Shown here: piece by piece, positions 8,535-16,760 of the stretch | Layout: each line of letters begins with the position of its first letter | Position numbering within the stretch: position 1 is the first letter of the stretch | Assembly: GCA_034421515.1 (NCBI GenBank) | Contig: DAOUKH010000046.1 | Coordinates: 1-64,000 of the forward strand | Direction: 5' to 3' | DNA length: 64,000 nucleotides | Origin: DAOUKH01 sp034421515 | Lineage (GTDB): Bacteria; Chloroflexota; Dehalococcoidia; SHYB01 | The notes under the pieces: model-generated | Database searches by the model: none | What the model saw: only the letters and a program-made list of their open reading frames with translations | What the model was told of the DNA's origin: nothing | Translations under genes and position numbers: made by a program

Positions 8535-9011
8535 ATGCATGTGCCGATCAAAGTCGACTACGCGGTGCGGGCCCTCGTCGACCTTGCCCAACACGTCGAC
8601 ACGGGGCCGGAGCGTGCCGCCGCCGTTGCCCAGCGCCAGGCCATCCCCGAGGCCTACCTCGAACGGCTGCTCAGCACCCTTAACAAGCAGGGGCTCGTCT
8701 CCAGCCAGCGCGGCCCGCAGGGCGGCCACGTCTTGGGCCGCGACGCCGCCGACATCGACCTGCGCTCCGTCATGGAGGCCCTTGGCGACACCGTCTCCAC
8801 CGTCTCCTGCATCGACGACCCCGGCTGCTGCTCCCATTCCGGCGCCTGCGGTCAGCGCGACATCTGGCGCGACGTCGAGGATGCGGTGAACGAAATCCTC
8901 GCCAGGACGTCCATCGCCGACCTCGCCGAACGCACGCCCGTTATAGATGCGGCGCCGGCACCGGCCGCGCCGACCTCGCCCCAAGCCGCGCCGGTCAAAC
9001 TCCTAATCTAA
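8535..9011 (+). CDS. Rrf2-family Fe-S regulator (IscR/SufR-like)
   Basis: 158 residues, ATG after a strong GGAGGAGGAG site. The winged helix spans residues 5-85, with the recognition region AIPEAYLERLLSTLNKQGLVSSQRGPQGGH. Cysteines at 92, 98, 99 and 105 give Cx5C-Cx5C, nearly the spacing of the IscR [2Fe-2S] ligands (92/98/104 in E. coli). It therefore probably senses cluster status. As last gene of the suf operon it is likely an autoregulator acting at the palindrome 3154-3176. The C-terminal tail is Ala/Pro rich. Confidence 0.9.
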   Translation: MHVPIKVDYAVRALVDLAQHVDTGPERAAAVAQRQAIPEAYLERLLSTLNKQGLVSSQRGPQGGHVLGRDAADIDLRSVMEALGDTVSTVSCIDDPGCCSHSGACGQRDIWRDVEDAVNEILARTSIADLAERTPVIDAAPAPAAPTSPQAAPVKLLI

Positions 9012-9030
9012 ACGGCAAGAGAGGGCGCGT

Positions 9031-9516
9031 GTGCCCACGTTCGACATCGTCTCCCGCGCCAATCTGACAGAAGTGGAGAACGCCGTGCAGGGCGTGCTCC
9101 GCGAGATCAAGCAGCGCTACGACTTCAAGGGCAGCAAGGCCCGCGTCGACCGCGATGGCGCCGTCCTGACCCTGCTCGCCGACGACGATTTGCGTCTGCG
9201 GCAAATGCACGACCTGCTCCGCACCTATCTCGTTCGGCGCAAGGTCGATCCCGCCGCCGTGGAGTACAAGGACCCGGAACGCGCCTCGGGCGGCGCGCTG
9301 CGCCAGACGGCCGTCGTGCGCCAGGGCATCCCCGCCGATGAGGCCAAGCGCATCACCAAGGCGATCAAGGACTCCAAGCTCAAGGTCCAGACCGCCGTGC
9401 AGGGCGACGAGCTGCGGGTCAGCGGGAAGAAGCGCGACGACCTCCAGCAGGTGATCGCGCTGGTGAAGGACCTCGACTTCGACCGCCCGCTGCAATACGT
9501 CAACATGCGCGACTAG
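9031..9516 (+). CDS. yajQ: YajQ family nucleotide-binding protein
   Basis: 161 residues, the usual family length, GTG start at 9031 with GAGAGGG upstream. It begins MPTFDIVSRANLTEVENAV and contains QRYDFKGSKA, QGIPADEAKRITKAIKDSKLKVQTAVQGDELRVSGKKRDDLQ, all YajQ hallmarks (only part quoted per motif here: RYDFKGSK, KLKVQ, GKKRDDLQ). YajQ proteins bind nucleotides, in some species cyclic di-GMP. It lies 19 bases after the Rrf2 gene and may be read through from the suf promoter; a functional link is not evident. Confidence 0.93.
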   Translation: MPTFDIVSRANLTEVENAVQGVLREIKQRYDFKGSKARVDRDGAVLTLLADDDLRLRQMHDLLRTYLVRRKVDPAAVEYKDPERASGGALRQTAVVRQGIPADEAKRITKAIKDSKLKVQTAVQGDELRVSGKKRDDLQQVIALVKDLDFDRPLQYVNMRD

Positions 9517-9531
9517 CGCGGGCACCCCAAG

Positions 9532-9582
9532 CCTCTCCCCCTCTGGGGGAGACTGAGAGAGGGTACGCGCCGTCAGGCGCGT
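9532..9582. repeat. Dispersed hairpin repeat, copy 1 (with GTCA-loop hairpin)
   Basis: The left part (9532-9562) begins CCTCTCCCCCTCTGGGGGAG and ends ACTGAGAGAGG. The right part (9565-9582) is a perfect hairpin, ACGCGCC and GGCGCGT around GTCA. The same composite recurs at 36037, and the left part recurs at 19265, 36165, 36227 and 47455. This copy sits just before the amidohydrolase ribosome-binding site. Confidence 0.75.
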
Positions 9583-9594
9583 GAGGAGGGAGCG

Positions 9595-10716
9595 ATGCGC
9601 GACTACCGACTGGTATCAGGCGACGGCCACGTCAACGAGCCGCCGGAGGTGTGGAAGGACGGGCTACCCGCGGAGTACGGCGACCGCGCCCCGCGCCTGG
9701 AATCCTTCGAGGAGGGCGACGCCTGGATCTTTGAGGGCGCGCCGGCTCCGATCAACTTCGGCAACAACATCAACGGCGGCCTGCCGCCCGAGCAGTGCGT
9801 CCCCTGGAAGCGGTGGGAGGACGTCCCCCGCGCCGGCTACGACCCCGCCGCGCGCCTCGAAGCGCAGGACCTCGACGGCGTCGACGCGGAGGTGCTCTAC
9901 CCGACGCCGAGGCAGTCGATGGCGGTGTGGGCTATGGCGCCGAAGGACCCCGGCTTCCACCTCGCCTTGCTGCGGGCCTACAACGACTGGCTCGCCGCCT
10001 ACTGCGGCCACGACCCCGGCCGGCTCGTCGGCGCGGCGATGATCCCCACCCTGGGCATCGACGCCGCTCTGGCGGAAGTGGAGCGCGCTCTGGCGACTCC
10101 GGGGCTCCAGACGCCGATGCTGGCGCAGTGGCCGTCCTCCGGGGCGACGGTCACACCTGACGACGACCGCTTCTGGGCGGCCATGGCGGAGATGGGCCAG
10201 CCGGTGAGCATCCACATCAGCGTCTCGCCCGGCGTCACCGGCGACAACGACCCCAACCGGACCGGCCTCACCGCCCGCGGCGAGCTGCGCCACACCGCCA
10301 CGCCCAACAACTGCCTCGAGCTGATCAACGACGGCGTCTTCGACCGCTTCCCCGACCTGAACGTGGTCTTCGCCGAGTGCGACTCGTCGTGGGTGCCCTA
10401 CGTCAAGGAGCAGCTCGACAACCGGTTCCAGCGCATCAGCCCGGCGCTGCGCCCCAAGATCAAGGAGCTGCCCAGCTACTATTTCGACCGCAACATCTTC
10501 ACCACCTACATCACCGACTACTACGGCGTGGTGAACCGCCACTTCATCGGCGTGAGCCAGATGATGTGGTCGAGCGACTACCCGCACCTCGGCGCCGACT
10601 TCCCCAACTCGTGGCGCGTCATCGACGAGCACTTCGCCGACGTCCCCGACGACGAGAAGCACGCCATACTCGCCGGCAACTGCGTCCGCGTCTACCGGAT
10701 CGGGGAGGGGGGCTAG
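9595..10716 (+). CDS. Amidohydrolase family protein (amidohydrolase_2 / ACMSD-like)
   Basis: 373 residues, ATG after GAGGAGGG. A metal-dependent TIM-barrel hydrolase or decarboxylase of the amidohydrolase_2 class. Visible ligands are GDGHVNEP near the N-terminus (a D-x-H variant of the usual HxH), a mid-protein PVSIHISVS, and late MMWSSDYPHLGADFPNSW, where SDYPH is the typical metal Asp region. The C-terminus (HAILAGNCVRVY) matches the usual end of this family. Substrate unknown. It follows a hairpin repeat and is convergent with vapC. Confidence 0.85.
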   Translation: MRDYRLVSGDGHVNEPPEVWKDGLPAEYGDRAPRLESFEEGDAWIFEGAPAPINFGNNINGGLPPEQCVPWKRWEDVPRAGYDPAARLEAQDLDGVDAEVLYPTPRQSMAVWAMAPKDPGFHLALLRAYNDWLAAYCGHDPGRLVGAAMIPTLGIDAALAEVERALATPGLQTPMLAQWPSSGATVTPDDDRFWAAMAEMGQPVSIHISVSPGVTGDNDPNRTGLTARGELRHTATPNNCLELINDGVFDRFPDLNVVFAECDSSWVPYVKEQLDNRFQRISPALRPKIKELPSYYFDRNIFTTYITDYYGVVNRHFIGVSQMMWSSDYPHLGADFPNSWRVIDEHFADVPDDEKHAILAGNCVRVYRIGEGG

Positions 10717-10743
10717 GGCGGCGGGCGGCGCGCCTGCGTCAGA

Positions 10744-11178
10744 TTACACCGGGATGACACACAGGGAGGCGCGTTCGCCTTCCGGGACCAGCCCTTCCAT
10801 GCCCTTGTCCAGCGTGGCCAACTGTCCATCTCGTTGCATAGCGGTAGCCAGCAATACGGCGTCCGTGATCTGACGGTACCCCTGAAGCCGGACGCCTATA
10901 GAATCCGGCAAATCCGCGATGGGCCGGTCCAGCGGCCAAAACACGTGGTGCCCCAACTGGGTGAGTTCCTGCAAGACCGCGATCGCATCCAGGGGGGTAA
11001 TGCGCCGGTTCACCACCGGCGGACTACAAGAGACACGCACGAAACCTGCCTCCGTCAGGGGACAGGTCGCCCAGCCATCCTCCCGGCGCCTCTCGAACCA
11101 CGTCCGTGCGGCGGTGTGATGTACGTGGTTGGGCCAGGCGAGGGCTACCAGGACGTTGACGTCCAGCAGCGCGGTCAT
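10744..11178 (-). CDS. vapC: VapC-type PIN-domain toxin
   Basis: 144 residues. PIN-domain ribonuclease of a type II toxin-antitoxin pair. The start MTALLDVNVLVALAW carries the first acidic residue (D6); ITDAVLLATAMQRDGQLATLDKGM carries the later conserved acidic positions. The family contains FitB/VapC toxins that cleave tRNA or rRNA. Its GTG/ATG region overlaps vapB by 4 bases (vapB upstream), the standard order. Probably neutralised by the adjacent antitoxin. Confidence 0.9.
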   Translation of the reverse strand: MTALLDVNVLVALAWPNHVHHTAARTWFERRREDGWATCPLTEAGFVRVSCSPPVVNRRITPLDAIAVLQELTQLGHHVFWPLDRPIADLPDSIGVRLQGYRQITDAVLLATAMQRDGQLATLDKGMEGLVPEGERASLCVIPV

Positions 11179-11396
11179 GGCCAGTCGCTCAGAGACCGGT
11201 AGACATCCTCACTGGTGATGGGCTTCGCATTTGCAGGGACGGCAAACATGGACCCGTCCCCATCGCTAGCGGCCGAGCTCTTGAACCCTCGGCGCGCCAA
11301 CTCTGACACGGCGCTCCCTAGGCTGCTTCCATTCCGCTCCGCCAGCGCCCGGGCGACCGCTATGACATCGTCGTCAATTGTGAGAGTGGTCCGCAT
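11175..11396 (-). CDS. vapB: Ribbon-helix-helix antitoxin VapB
   Basis: 73 residues. The N-terminus MRTTLTIDDDVIAVARALAE is a standard ribbon-helix-helix DNA-binding start, and the tail (KPITSEDVYRSLSDWP) would wrap the toxin. No ribosome site precedes the ATG, and a -10 hexamer 7 bases upstream suggests a leaderless message. VapB normally represses its own promoter, here next to the trp promoter. Confidence 0.88.
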   Translation of the reverse strand: MRTTLTIDDDVIAVARALAERNGSSLGSAVSELARRGFKSSAASDGDGSMFAVPANAKPITSEDVYRSLSDWP

Positions 11397-11402
11397 AGCA
11401 GC

Positions 11403-11431
11403 ATCATTACATCACCGCATCGACATGTCAA
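11403..11431 (-). promoter_or_regulatory. vapBC promoter
   Basis: Read on the minus strand: TTGACA (11431-11426), a 17-bp spacer, AATGAT (11408-11403). The start of transcription would fall at about 11396, the A of the vapB ATG. Supports leaderless expression. Confidence 0.45.
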
Positions 11432-11450
11432 GGCGCTGGCATCCTTGACA
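11426..11450. promoter_or_regulatory. Inverted repeat joining the vapB and trp -35 boxes
   Basis: TGTCAAGG (11426-11433) and CCTTGACA (11443-11450) are perfect inverted arms 9 bp apart. Each arm contains one of the two divergent TTGACA boxes. A VapBC complex bound here could affect both promoters; the repeat may also simply reflect two good -35 boxes facing apart. Confidence 0.5.
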
Positions 11451-11474
11451 CGCGCTCCGTGGCGGGCGTATCGT
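11445..11474 (+). promoter_or_regulatory. Promoter of the T-box/trp operon
   Basis: Perfect TTGACA (11445-11450), 18-bp spacer, TATCGT (11469-11474). Transcription would start near 11481, giving a leader of about 320 nt that holds the T-box. Confidence 0.65.
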
Positions 11475-11479
11475 TTTTC

Positions 11480-11770
11480 TTGATAGGCAAAGGCTGCGAA
11501 CGAGAGGAGTAGCCCGCGAGCGGGGCCGCAGAGAGCCGGGGGTTGGTGGAATCCCGGTGCCGGCGCGGTGGGTGAATGGACTCGGGAGCTGCGCACCGAA
11601 CCCTCATGGGGGCGTAGGCTGCGACGGAAAGGGCACCGTTACCAGAGCCCGGGGCATCGCCTTTACGTCGAGAGACGCGGGGGCCGCGCCCGGCAGAGTG
11701 TCCCCGGTCCGCCGGGGGAACGAGGGTGGCAGTCGCGGGCAAGACCCGTCCCTTGAGGGATGGGTCTTTT
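11480..11770 (+). ncRNA. T-box riboswitch, tRNA-Trp specific
   Basis: The leader of trpS has the T-box layout. The distal stem I region reads AGAGAGCCGG...GGTTGGTGGAATCCCGG (11529-11557). The specifier loop reads GAATGGACTCGGGAGC with TGG (Trp) at 11577-11579. The T-box core AGGGTGGCAGTCGCGGG lies at 11723-11739. Its TGGC can pair with a tRNA ending GCCA, and bacterial tRNA-Trp has G at the discriminator position, so specifier and acceptor readouts agree. A rho-independent terminator (11743-11770) follows, and AGGG/CCCTT plus CGGG/CCCG pairings give the competing antiterminator. Uncharged tRNA-Trp should allow read-through into trpS and trpEGDCF. Confidence 0.9.
11743..11770 (+). terminator. 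T-box regulated intrinsic terminator
   Basis: GACCCGTCCC and GGGATGGGTC pair over 10 bp (one G-U) around a TTGA loop, followed by TTTTGTTGTT. The left arm also pairs with the T-box core, as expected for a switch. Confidence 0.88.
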
Positions 11771-11801
11771 GTTGTTAAGGACGGAAAGCGAACGGAGAGC
11801 G

Positions 11802-12821
11802 ATGGAACGCAAGCGCATCTTGACCGGCATCCGCCCCACGGGGGCGCTCCACCTTGGGCACTACGTGGGGGCCCTGGAGAGCTGGCTGCGCCTCCAGCGC
11901 GAGTACGAGTGCTTTTTCCTGATCGCCGACTACCAGGCGCTGGGCGACCACGCCGACGACGTCGACGGCATCCGCGAGTCGGTGATCGACGTGGCGATGG
12001 ACTGGCTCGCCGTCGGGCTCGACCCCAAGGACAGCGCCTTCGTCATCCAGAGCTACGTGCCGGAGCACGCCGAGCTGACCATGCTGCTGAGCATGATCAC
12101 CCCGCTGGCGCGCCTCCAGCGCAACCCGACGCTGAAGTCGGAGTCGGAGCGCGTCGAGCAGGAGACGTCGGGGCTCTCGGTCGGCTTCTACACCTACCCG
12201 GTCAGCCAGATCGCCGACATCCTGCTGCCGAAGGCGCACCTCGTCCCGGTGGGCGAGGACCAGATGCCGCACATCGAGATGACGCGCGAGATCGCCCGCA
12301 AGTTCAACCGGCAGTACGCAGAGGTCTTCCCCGAGCCCCGGGGCCTGACCGGCCGCGTCCCCCGGCTCGTAGGCACCGACAACCGGGGCAAGATGAGCAA
12401 GAGCCTGAACAACTGCATCTTCCTCAAAGACGACGCCGACACCGTCACCAAGATGGTGCGGAGCATGTACACCGACCCCACGCGCCTGCGGGCCACCGAC
12501 CCCGGCCACGTCGAGGGGAACCCCGTCTTCATTTACCACGACGCCTTCAACCCGGACACGGAGGAGGTCGACGATCTGAAGGACCGTTACCGCCGGGGCG
12601 CGGTGGGCGACGTCGAGGTCAAGCAGAAGCTGACCGCCGCGCTGAACGCGTTCCTGGAGCCGATCCGGGAGCGGCGCGCCCACTACGAGCGGCACCCCGA
12701 CGAGGTCCATGATGCGCTGCTTGATGGCACGCGCCGGGCCAAGGCCGTCGCCGAGCGGACGATGGACGACGTGCGCTCCGCAATGGGGATCAGTGCCTAC
12801 ACCGGCGGGGGAGCGTCGTGA
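11802..12821 (+). CDS. trpS: Tryptophanyl-tRNA synthetase
   Basis: 339 residues. Class I synthetase that charges tRNA-Trp. HIGH-like motif GALHLGHYVGAL begins near residue 14, and KMSKS is exact in GKMSKSLNN (K197-S201). The ATG at 11802 is chosen because it follows CGGAGAG and aligns with the family start; an in-frame ATG 42 bases upstream lies in the terminator tail. First gene of the T-box controlled operon, overlapping trpE by up to 4 bases. Confidence 0.96.
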   Translation: MERKRILTGIRPTGALHLGHYVGALESWLRLQREYECFFLIADYQALGDHADDVDGIRESVIDVAMDWLAVGLDPKDSAFVIQSYVPEHAELTMLLSMITPLARLQRNPTLKSESERVEQETSGLSVGFYTYPVSQIADILLPKAHLVPVGEDQMPHIEMTREIARKFNRQYAEVFPEPRGLTGRVPRLVGTDNRGKMSKSLNNCIFLKDDADTVTKMVRSMYTDPTRLRATDPGHVEGNPVFIYHDAFNPDTEEVDDLKDRYRRGAVGDVEVKQKLTAALNAFLEPIRERRAHYERHPDEVHDALLDGTRRAKAVAERTMDDVRSAMGISAYTGGGAS

Positions 12822-14356
12822 TGCACTACCCGACGCTGGAGCAAGTCCGCGCCATGCGGGGCGAGGGCAACCTCGTTCCCGTCTACCGCGAGATCCTCGC
12901 CGACATGGAGACGCCGGTCTCGGCCTTCCTCAAGGTCGCGCGGGGGCGCTACTCATTTCTGTTGGAAAGCGTCGAGGGGGGCGAGCACGTCGCCCGCTAC
13001 AGCTTCATCGGCACCGAGCCACGCAAGGTGCTGCGCACCGGCCCCGACCTGCCGCCGGCCAACGGCGGGGTTCTCACGGAAGACCACGGCGCCGTCGACC
13101 CGCTGAAGGTGATCGAGCGCGAGCTTGCCGGCTACCGTCCCGTGGCCGTCGAGGGCGTCCCCCGCTTCCACGGTGGGGCGGTCGGCTACCTGGCCTACGA
13201 CACCGCCGCCTACTTCGAGCGCCTGCCGCAGCCCTCGCCCGACCCCAACGGCCTCCCCGAGGCGGTGCTGATGCTCGCCGACACCCTCGTGGTCTTCGAC
13301 CACCTCAAGCACCGCATCCTCGTTCTGTCGCACGTCCACCTCGGCGACGACCCCTCCAAGGACGCCGCCCGTTACGCCGAGACCACGGCCCGCATCGACG
13401 AGATTGTCGACCGCCTCGCTCAGCCGCGCGGCCGGCCCGAGGTCGTCGACGCCGGCGCGCCGCCGTCGGAGATGGGCTCGAACATGACGCGCGAGGAGTA
13501 CCACCGCGCCGTCGAGAAGGGCCGCGAGTACATCATCGCCGGCGACGTGATCCAAGTCCTGCCGTCGCAGCGCCTCCACCGGCGCACCGACGCCCATCCC
13601 TTCGACATCTACCGCGCGCTACGGGGCATCAACCCGTCGCCGTACATGTTCTACGTCGATCTCGACGGCTTTCAGCTCGTTGGAGCCTCGCCGGAGACGC
13701 AGGTGCGGCTCGAGGACGGCGTCATGACCGTCGGCTGCATCGCGGGGACGCGTCCCCGCGGCGCGACGCCGGAAGAAGACCTCGCCCTGGAGCGGGAGCT
13801 GCTGGCCGACCCCAAAGAGCGCGCGGAGCACGTGATGCTCGTCGACCTGGCCCGCAACGACCTGGGGCGGGTGAGTCACGTCGGCGGCGTGTCGGTGAAC
13901 GCGCTGATGACGATCGAGCGCTACTCCCACGTCATGCACATCGAGTCGAACGTGACGGGACGGATACGCGACGACCGCACCTGCTACGACGCCTTCCGGG
14001 CCTGCTCGCCGCTGGGCACGGTCTCCGGCGCGCCGAAGATCCGCGCCATGGAGATCATCGCCGAGCTCGAACCGCACCGCCGCGGGCCGTACTCCGGCGC
14101 CGTCGGCTACTTCGGCTTCGCGGGAAACATGGACACCTGCGTCGCCCTCCGCACCCTGGTGATGAAGGACGGCGTGGCCTACGCGCAGGCGGGCGGCGGC
14201 GTCGTCTTCGACAGCGACCCCGAGGGAGAGTACCAGGAGACGCTGCACAAGGCGGGCGCGCTCATCCGGGCCATCGACGCGGCCGAGGCGATGGACCTGC
14301 GCTACGGCCCGCTCCAGAAGCGAGGAGCGGCTATCGCGGAGGGGGTCACGCCGTGA
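12818..14356 (+). CDS. trpE: Anthranilate synthase component I
   Basis: About 512 residues. Converts chorismate to anthranilate with TrpG. The LLES feedback motif (YSFLLESVEGG) that binds tryptophan is present, so allosteric inhibition is likely intact. Catalytic-domain motifs include NPSPYMFYVDLDGFQLVGAS, GTRPRGATPEEDLALE and LVDLARNDLGRV. Start is either GTG 12818 or the adjacent ATG 12821; both overlap the trpS stop. Confidence 0.96.
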   Translation: MMHYPTLEQVRAMRGEGNLVPVYREILADMETPVSAFLKVARGRYSFLLESVEGGEHVARYSFIGTEPRKVLRTGPDLPPANGGVLTEDHGAVDPLKVIERELAGYRPVAVEGVPRFHGGAVGYLAYDTAAYFERLPQPSPDPNGLPEAVLMLADTLVVFDHLKHRILVLSHVHLGDDPSKDAARYAETTARIDEIVDRLAQPRGRPEVVDAGAPPSEMGSNMTREEYHRAVEKGREYIIAGDVIQVLPSQRLHRRTDAHPFDIYRALRGINPSPYMFYVDLDGFQLVGASPETQVRLEDGVMTVGCIAGTRPRGATPEEDLALERELLADPKERAEHVMLVDLARNDLGRVSHVGGVSVNALMTIERYSHVMHIESNVTGRIRDDRTCYDAFRACSPLGTVSGAPKIRAMEIIAELEPHRRGPYSGAVGYFGFAGNMDTCVALRTLVMKDGVAYAQAGGGVVFDSDPEGEYQETLHKAGALIRAIDAAEAMDLRYGPLQKRGAAIAEGVTP

Positions 14357-14937
14357 TACTCCTCATCGACAATTACGACAGCTTCACTTACAACCTCTAC
14401 CAGTACCTGCGCGAGCTTGGGGCGGAGGTCGAGGTGCGGCGCAACGACGAGACGACGCTGGTAGACATCGAGGCGATGGGGCCAGACCGCATCGTCATTT
14501 CGCCGGGGCCGGGCACGCCCGACGACGCGGGCATCTCCAACGACGTCATCCGTCACTTCGAGGGGCGACTGCCCATCCTGGGCGTCTGCCTGGGACATCA
14601 GTGCATCGGCGCGGTCTACGGCGGGAGCATCGTCGGGGCCGGCGAGATCATGCACGGCAAGACGTCGGAGGTGCGGCACGACGGGCTGGGCGTCTTCGCC
14701 GGCCTGCCCCAGGACTTCGAGGCGATCCGCTACCATTCACTCGCCATCGACCCGGCGACGGTCGCCGACTGCCTCGAGGTCACCGCCCGCACCAGCCGGG
14801 GCGTTATCATGGGCGTCCGCCACAAGGAGCACGCCATCGAAGGCGTGCAGTTCCACCCCGAATCGATCCTGACCGGTGTGGGCAAGGACCTTCTCACCAA
14901 TTTCTTGAACATGCAAGAGCCCGCCGGGAGCGGCTGA
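14353..14937 (+). CDS. trpG: Anthranilate synthase component II (glutamine amidotransferase)
   Basis: 194 residues. Supplies ammonia to TrpE. GTG start at 14353 overlaps the trpE stop (GTGA). Begins VILLIDNYDSFTYNLYQYL; the catalytic cysteine is in GVCLGHQCIG and the His-Glu pair in GVQFHPESILT. A single-domain subunit, not fused to trpD. Confidence 0.95.
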   Translation: MILLIDNYDSFTYNLYQYLRELGAEVEVRRNDETTLVDIEAMGPDRIVISPGPGTPDDAGISNDVIRHFEGRLPILGVCLGHQCIGAVYGGSIVGAGEIMHGKTSEVRHDGLGVFAGLPQDFEAIRYHSLAIDPATVADCLEVTARTSRGVIMGVRHKEHAIEGVQFHPESILTGVGKDLLTNFLNMQEPAGSG

Positions 14938-14938
14938 C

Positions 14939-15955
14939 GTGGTCACCGAGGCGCTGAACAAGATCGTCGAGGGCGGATCGCTCGACGCCGCCGAGGCGGA
15001 GCGCGTCATGGCGTCGGTCATGGCGGGCGAGGTCTCCCCGGCGCGGCTCGCGGCGCTGCTCACCGCACTCCGCATGAAGGGCGAGAGCGACGACGAGATT
15101 CTCGGCTTCGCCCGCGCCATGCGCGCCGCCGCCGTGCCCGTTGCCGCGCCCCCGCACGCCATCGACACCTGCGGCACGGGCGGCGACGCCTCGAACAGCT
15201 TCAACATTTCGACGGGCTCGGCCATCGTGGCCGCGGCGGCAGGGGTCACGGTGGCCAAGCACGGCAACCGGAGCGCGTCGAGCAAGTGCGGCAGCGCGGA
15301 CGTCCTCGAAGCCCTGGGGGTGAAAATCGCGGTCACCGCCGAGCAGGCCGAGCAGTGCCTGGAACGGGTGGGCATCGCCTTTCTGTTCGCCCCCGCCTTC
15401 CATCCCGCGATGCGGCACGCCGGTCCCACACGGGGCGAGATCGGCATCCGCACCGTCTTCAACATCCTGGGGCCGCTCTCCAGTCCCGCCCGCGTGAAGC
15501 GTCAGGCCCTCGGCGTGGCAAGCCCCGAACTTGCCCCACGGATGGCGGCGATTCTCGGCGGGCTCGGCTGCGAGCGCGCCCTCGTCTTCCACGGCAGCGA
15601 CGGCCTCGACGAGATCACCCTCGGCGGCCCCACCACGGTCCACGACCTGAAGGACGGCACGGTGACCTCCTACGAGGTCAGGCCGGAAGACCTCGGCCTC
15701 GCCGGAGCGCCCAGCGACGCCCTCGTAGGCGGCGGGCCGGAGGAGAACGCGGCGATCCTGCGCTCCCTGTTCTCCGGCGAGACCGGCCCGAGGCGCGATG
15801 CCCTGCTCGCGAACGCCGCCGCGGGGCTCGTGGTCGCGGGTAAGGCCGACGACCTGCCCGCAGGCGTCAGGCTGGCGGCGGAGGTCATTGACAGTGGCGC
15901 GGCGGCAGCCAAGGTCGACGAGTTCGCCGCCTTCACCCAGACGTTCGAGGACTAG
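14939..15955 (+). CDS. trpD: Anthranilate phosphoribosyltransferase
   Basis: 338 residues, GTG start one base after trpG. Transfers the phosphoribosyl group of PRPP to anthranilate. Motifs: DTCGTGGDASNSFNIST (PRPP site), VAKHGNRSASSKCGSAD, and RTVFNILGPLSSPA. Normal length for the family. Confidence 0.96.
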   Translation: MVTEALNKIVEGGSLDAAEAERVMASVMAGEVSPARLAALLTALRMKGESDDEILGFARAMRAAAVPVAAPPHAIDTCGTGGDASNSFNISTGSAIVAAAAGVTVAKHGNRSASSKCGSADVLEALGVKIAVTAEQAEQCLERVGIAFLFAPAFHPAMRHAGPTRGEIGIRTVFNILGPLSSPARVKRQALGVASPELAPRMAAILGGLGCERALVFHGSDGLDEITLGGPTTVHDLKDGTVTSYEVRPEDLGLAGAPSDALVGGGPEENAAILRSLFSGETGPRRDALLANAAAGLVVAGKADDLPAGVRLAAEVIDSGAAAAKVDEFAAFTQTFED

Positions 15956-15957
15956 CC

Positions 15958-16749
15958 GTGGCCACCTACCTCGACGCCATCGTCGAACGCAAGCGCGCCG
16001 ATCTTGCTCAGGCCAAGGCCGCAACGCCGCTCGCCGACCTCAAGGCGCGGGCCAAGGACATGCCGCCCCCGCTCGACTTTCGCGGCGCGCTCGACGCTCC
16101 CGGCATCCAGGTCATCGCCGAGGTGAAGAAAGCGTCGCCGTCGCGGGGCGACATCGCGCCCGACGCCGACCACGTCGCGACCGCCCGCGCCTATGCCGCC
16201 GCCGGTGCCGCGGCCATCTCCGTGCTCACCGAGGAGCCACACTTCAAGGGCCGTCTCTCCTACCTTTCCGACATCAAGGACGGCCTCGGTGAGTCCTGCC
16301 CACCACTTCTCCGCAAGGACTTCATCGTCGACCCCTACCAGGTCTACGAGGCGCGTGCCTATGGGGCAGACGCGCTGCTCCTGATTGTGGCGTCGTTGAC
16401 CGATACCGAGCTCGCCGACCTGATGGGCACCGCCGGCGACGTCGGCCTGGGGTGCTTGGTCGAGGTCCACGACGCCGAGGAGGCGGAACGCGCCGCAGCA
16501 GCGGGCGCGGCGGTAGTCGGCATCAACAACCGCGACCTGCGCTCCTTCGTCACCGACCTGGAGACGACGCGGCGGGTGCGGCCCCACGTCGGCGACGGGG
16601 CGACGGTGGTGAGCGAGAGCGGCATCAAGACCCGCGAAGACGCGGCGCACATCGAGGCCTGGGGCATCGATGCTTTCCTGATCGGCGAGGCTTTGATGAC
16701 CGCTCCCAACCCTGGCGCGCTTCTGAAGACATTTCTCGTGCGCGACTAG
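15958..16749 (+). CDS. trpC: Indole-3-glycerol phosphate synthase
   Basis: 263 residues, GTG start two bases after trpD. TIM-barrel enzyme. Signature IAEVKKASPSRGDI includes the catalytic lysine; RKDFIVDPYQVYEARAYGAD, GINNRDLRSF and VSESGIKTREDA are all present. Standalone enzyme, not fused to TrpF. Confidence 0.96.
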   Translation: MATYLDAIVERKRADLAQAKAATPLADLKARAKDMPPPLDFRGALDAPGIQVIAEVKKASPSRGDIAPDADHVATARAYAAAGAAAISVLTEEPHFKGRLSYLSDIKDGLGESCPPLLRKDFIVDPYQVYEARAYGADALLLIVASLTDTELADLMGTAGDVGLGCLVEVHDAEEAERAAAAGAAVVGINNRDLRSFVTDLETTRRVRPHVGDGATVVSESGIKTREDAAHIEAWGIDAFLIGEALMTAPNPGALLKTFLVRD

Positions 16750-16760
16750 GGACGGCGGTG

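Noticed and set aside
9532..9582. Hairpin considered as the yajQ terminator
   Set aside because: No U-run follows, and near-identical units occur in other contexts and orientation, so a dispersed repeat fits better; it may still slow transcription.
10834..11202. 122-codon plus-strand frame opposite vapC
   Set aside because: vapBC has clear PIN and RHH motifs and the standard overlap; the plus frame has none.
11410..11480. Region considered as a tRNA gene or attachment site
   Set aside because: No cloverleaf or TTCRANY arm; the sequence is explained by the divergent promoters.
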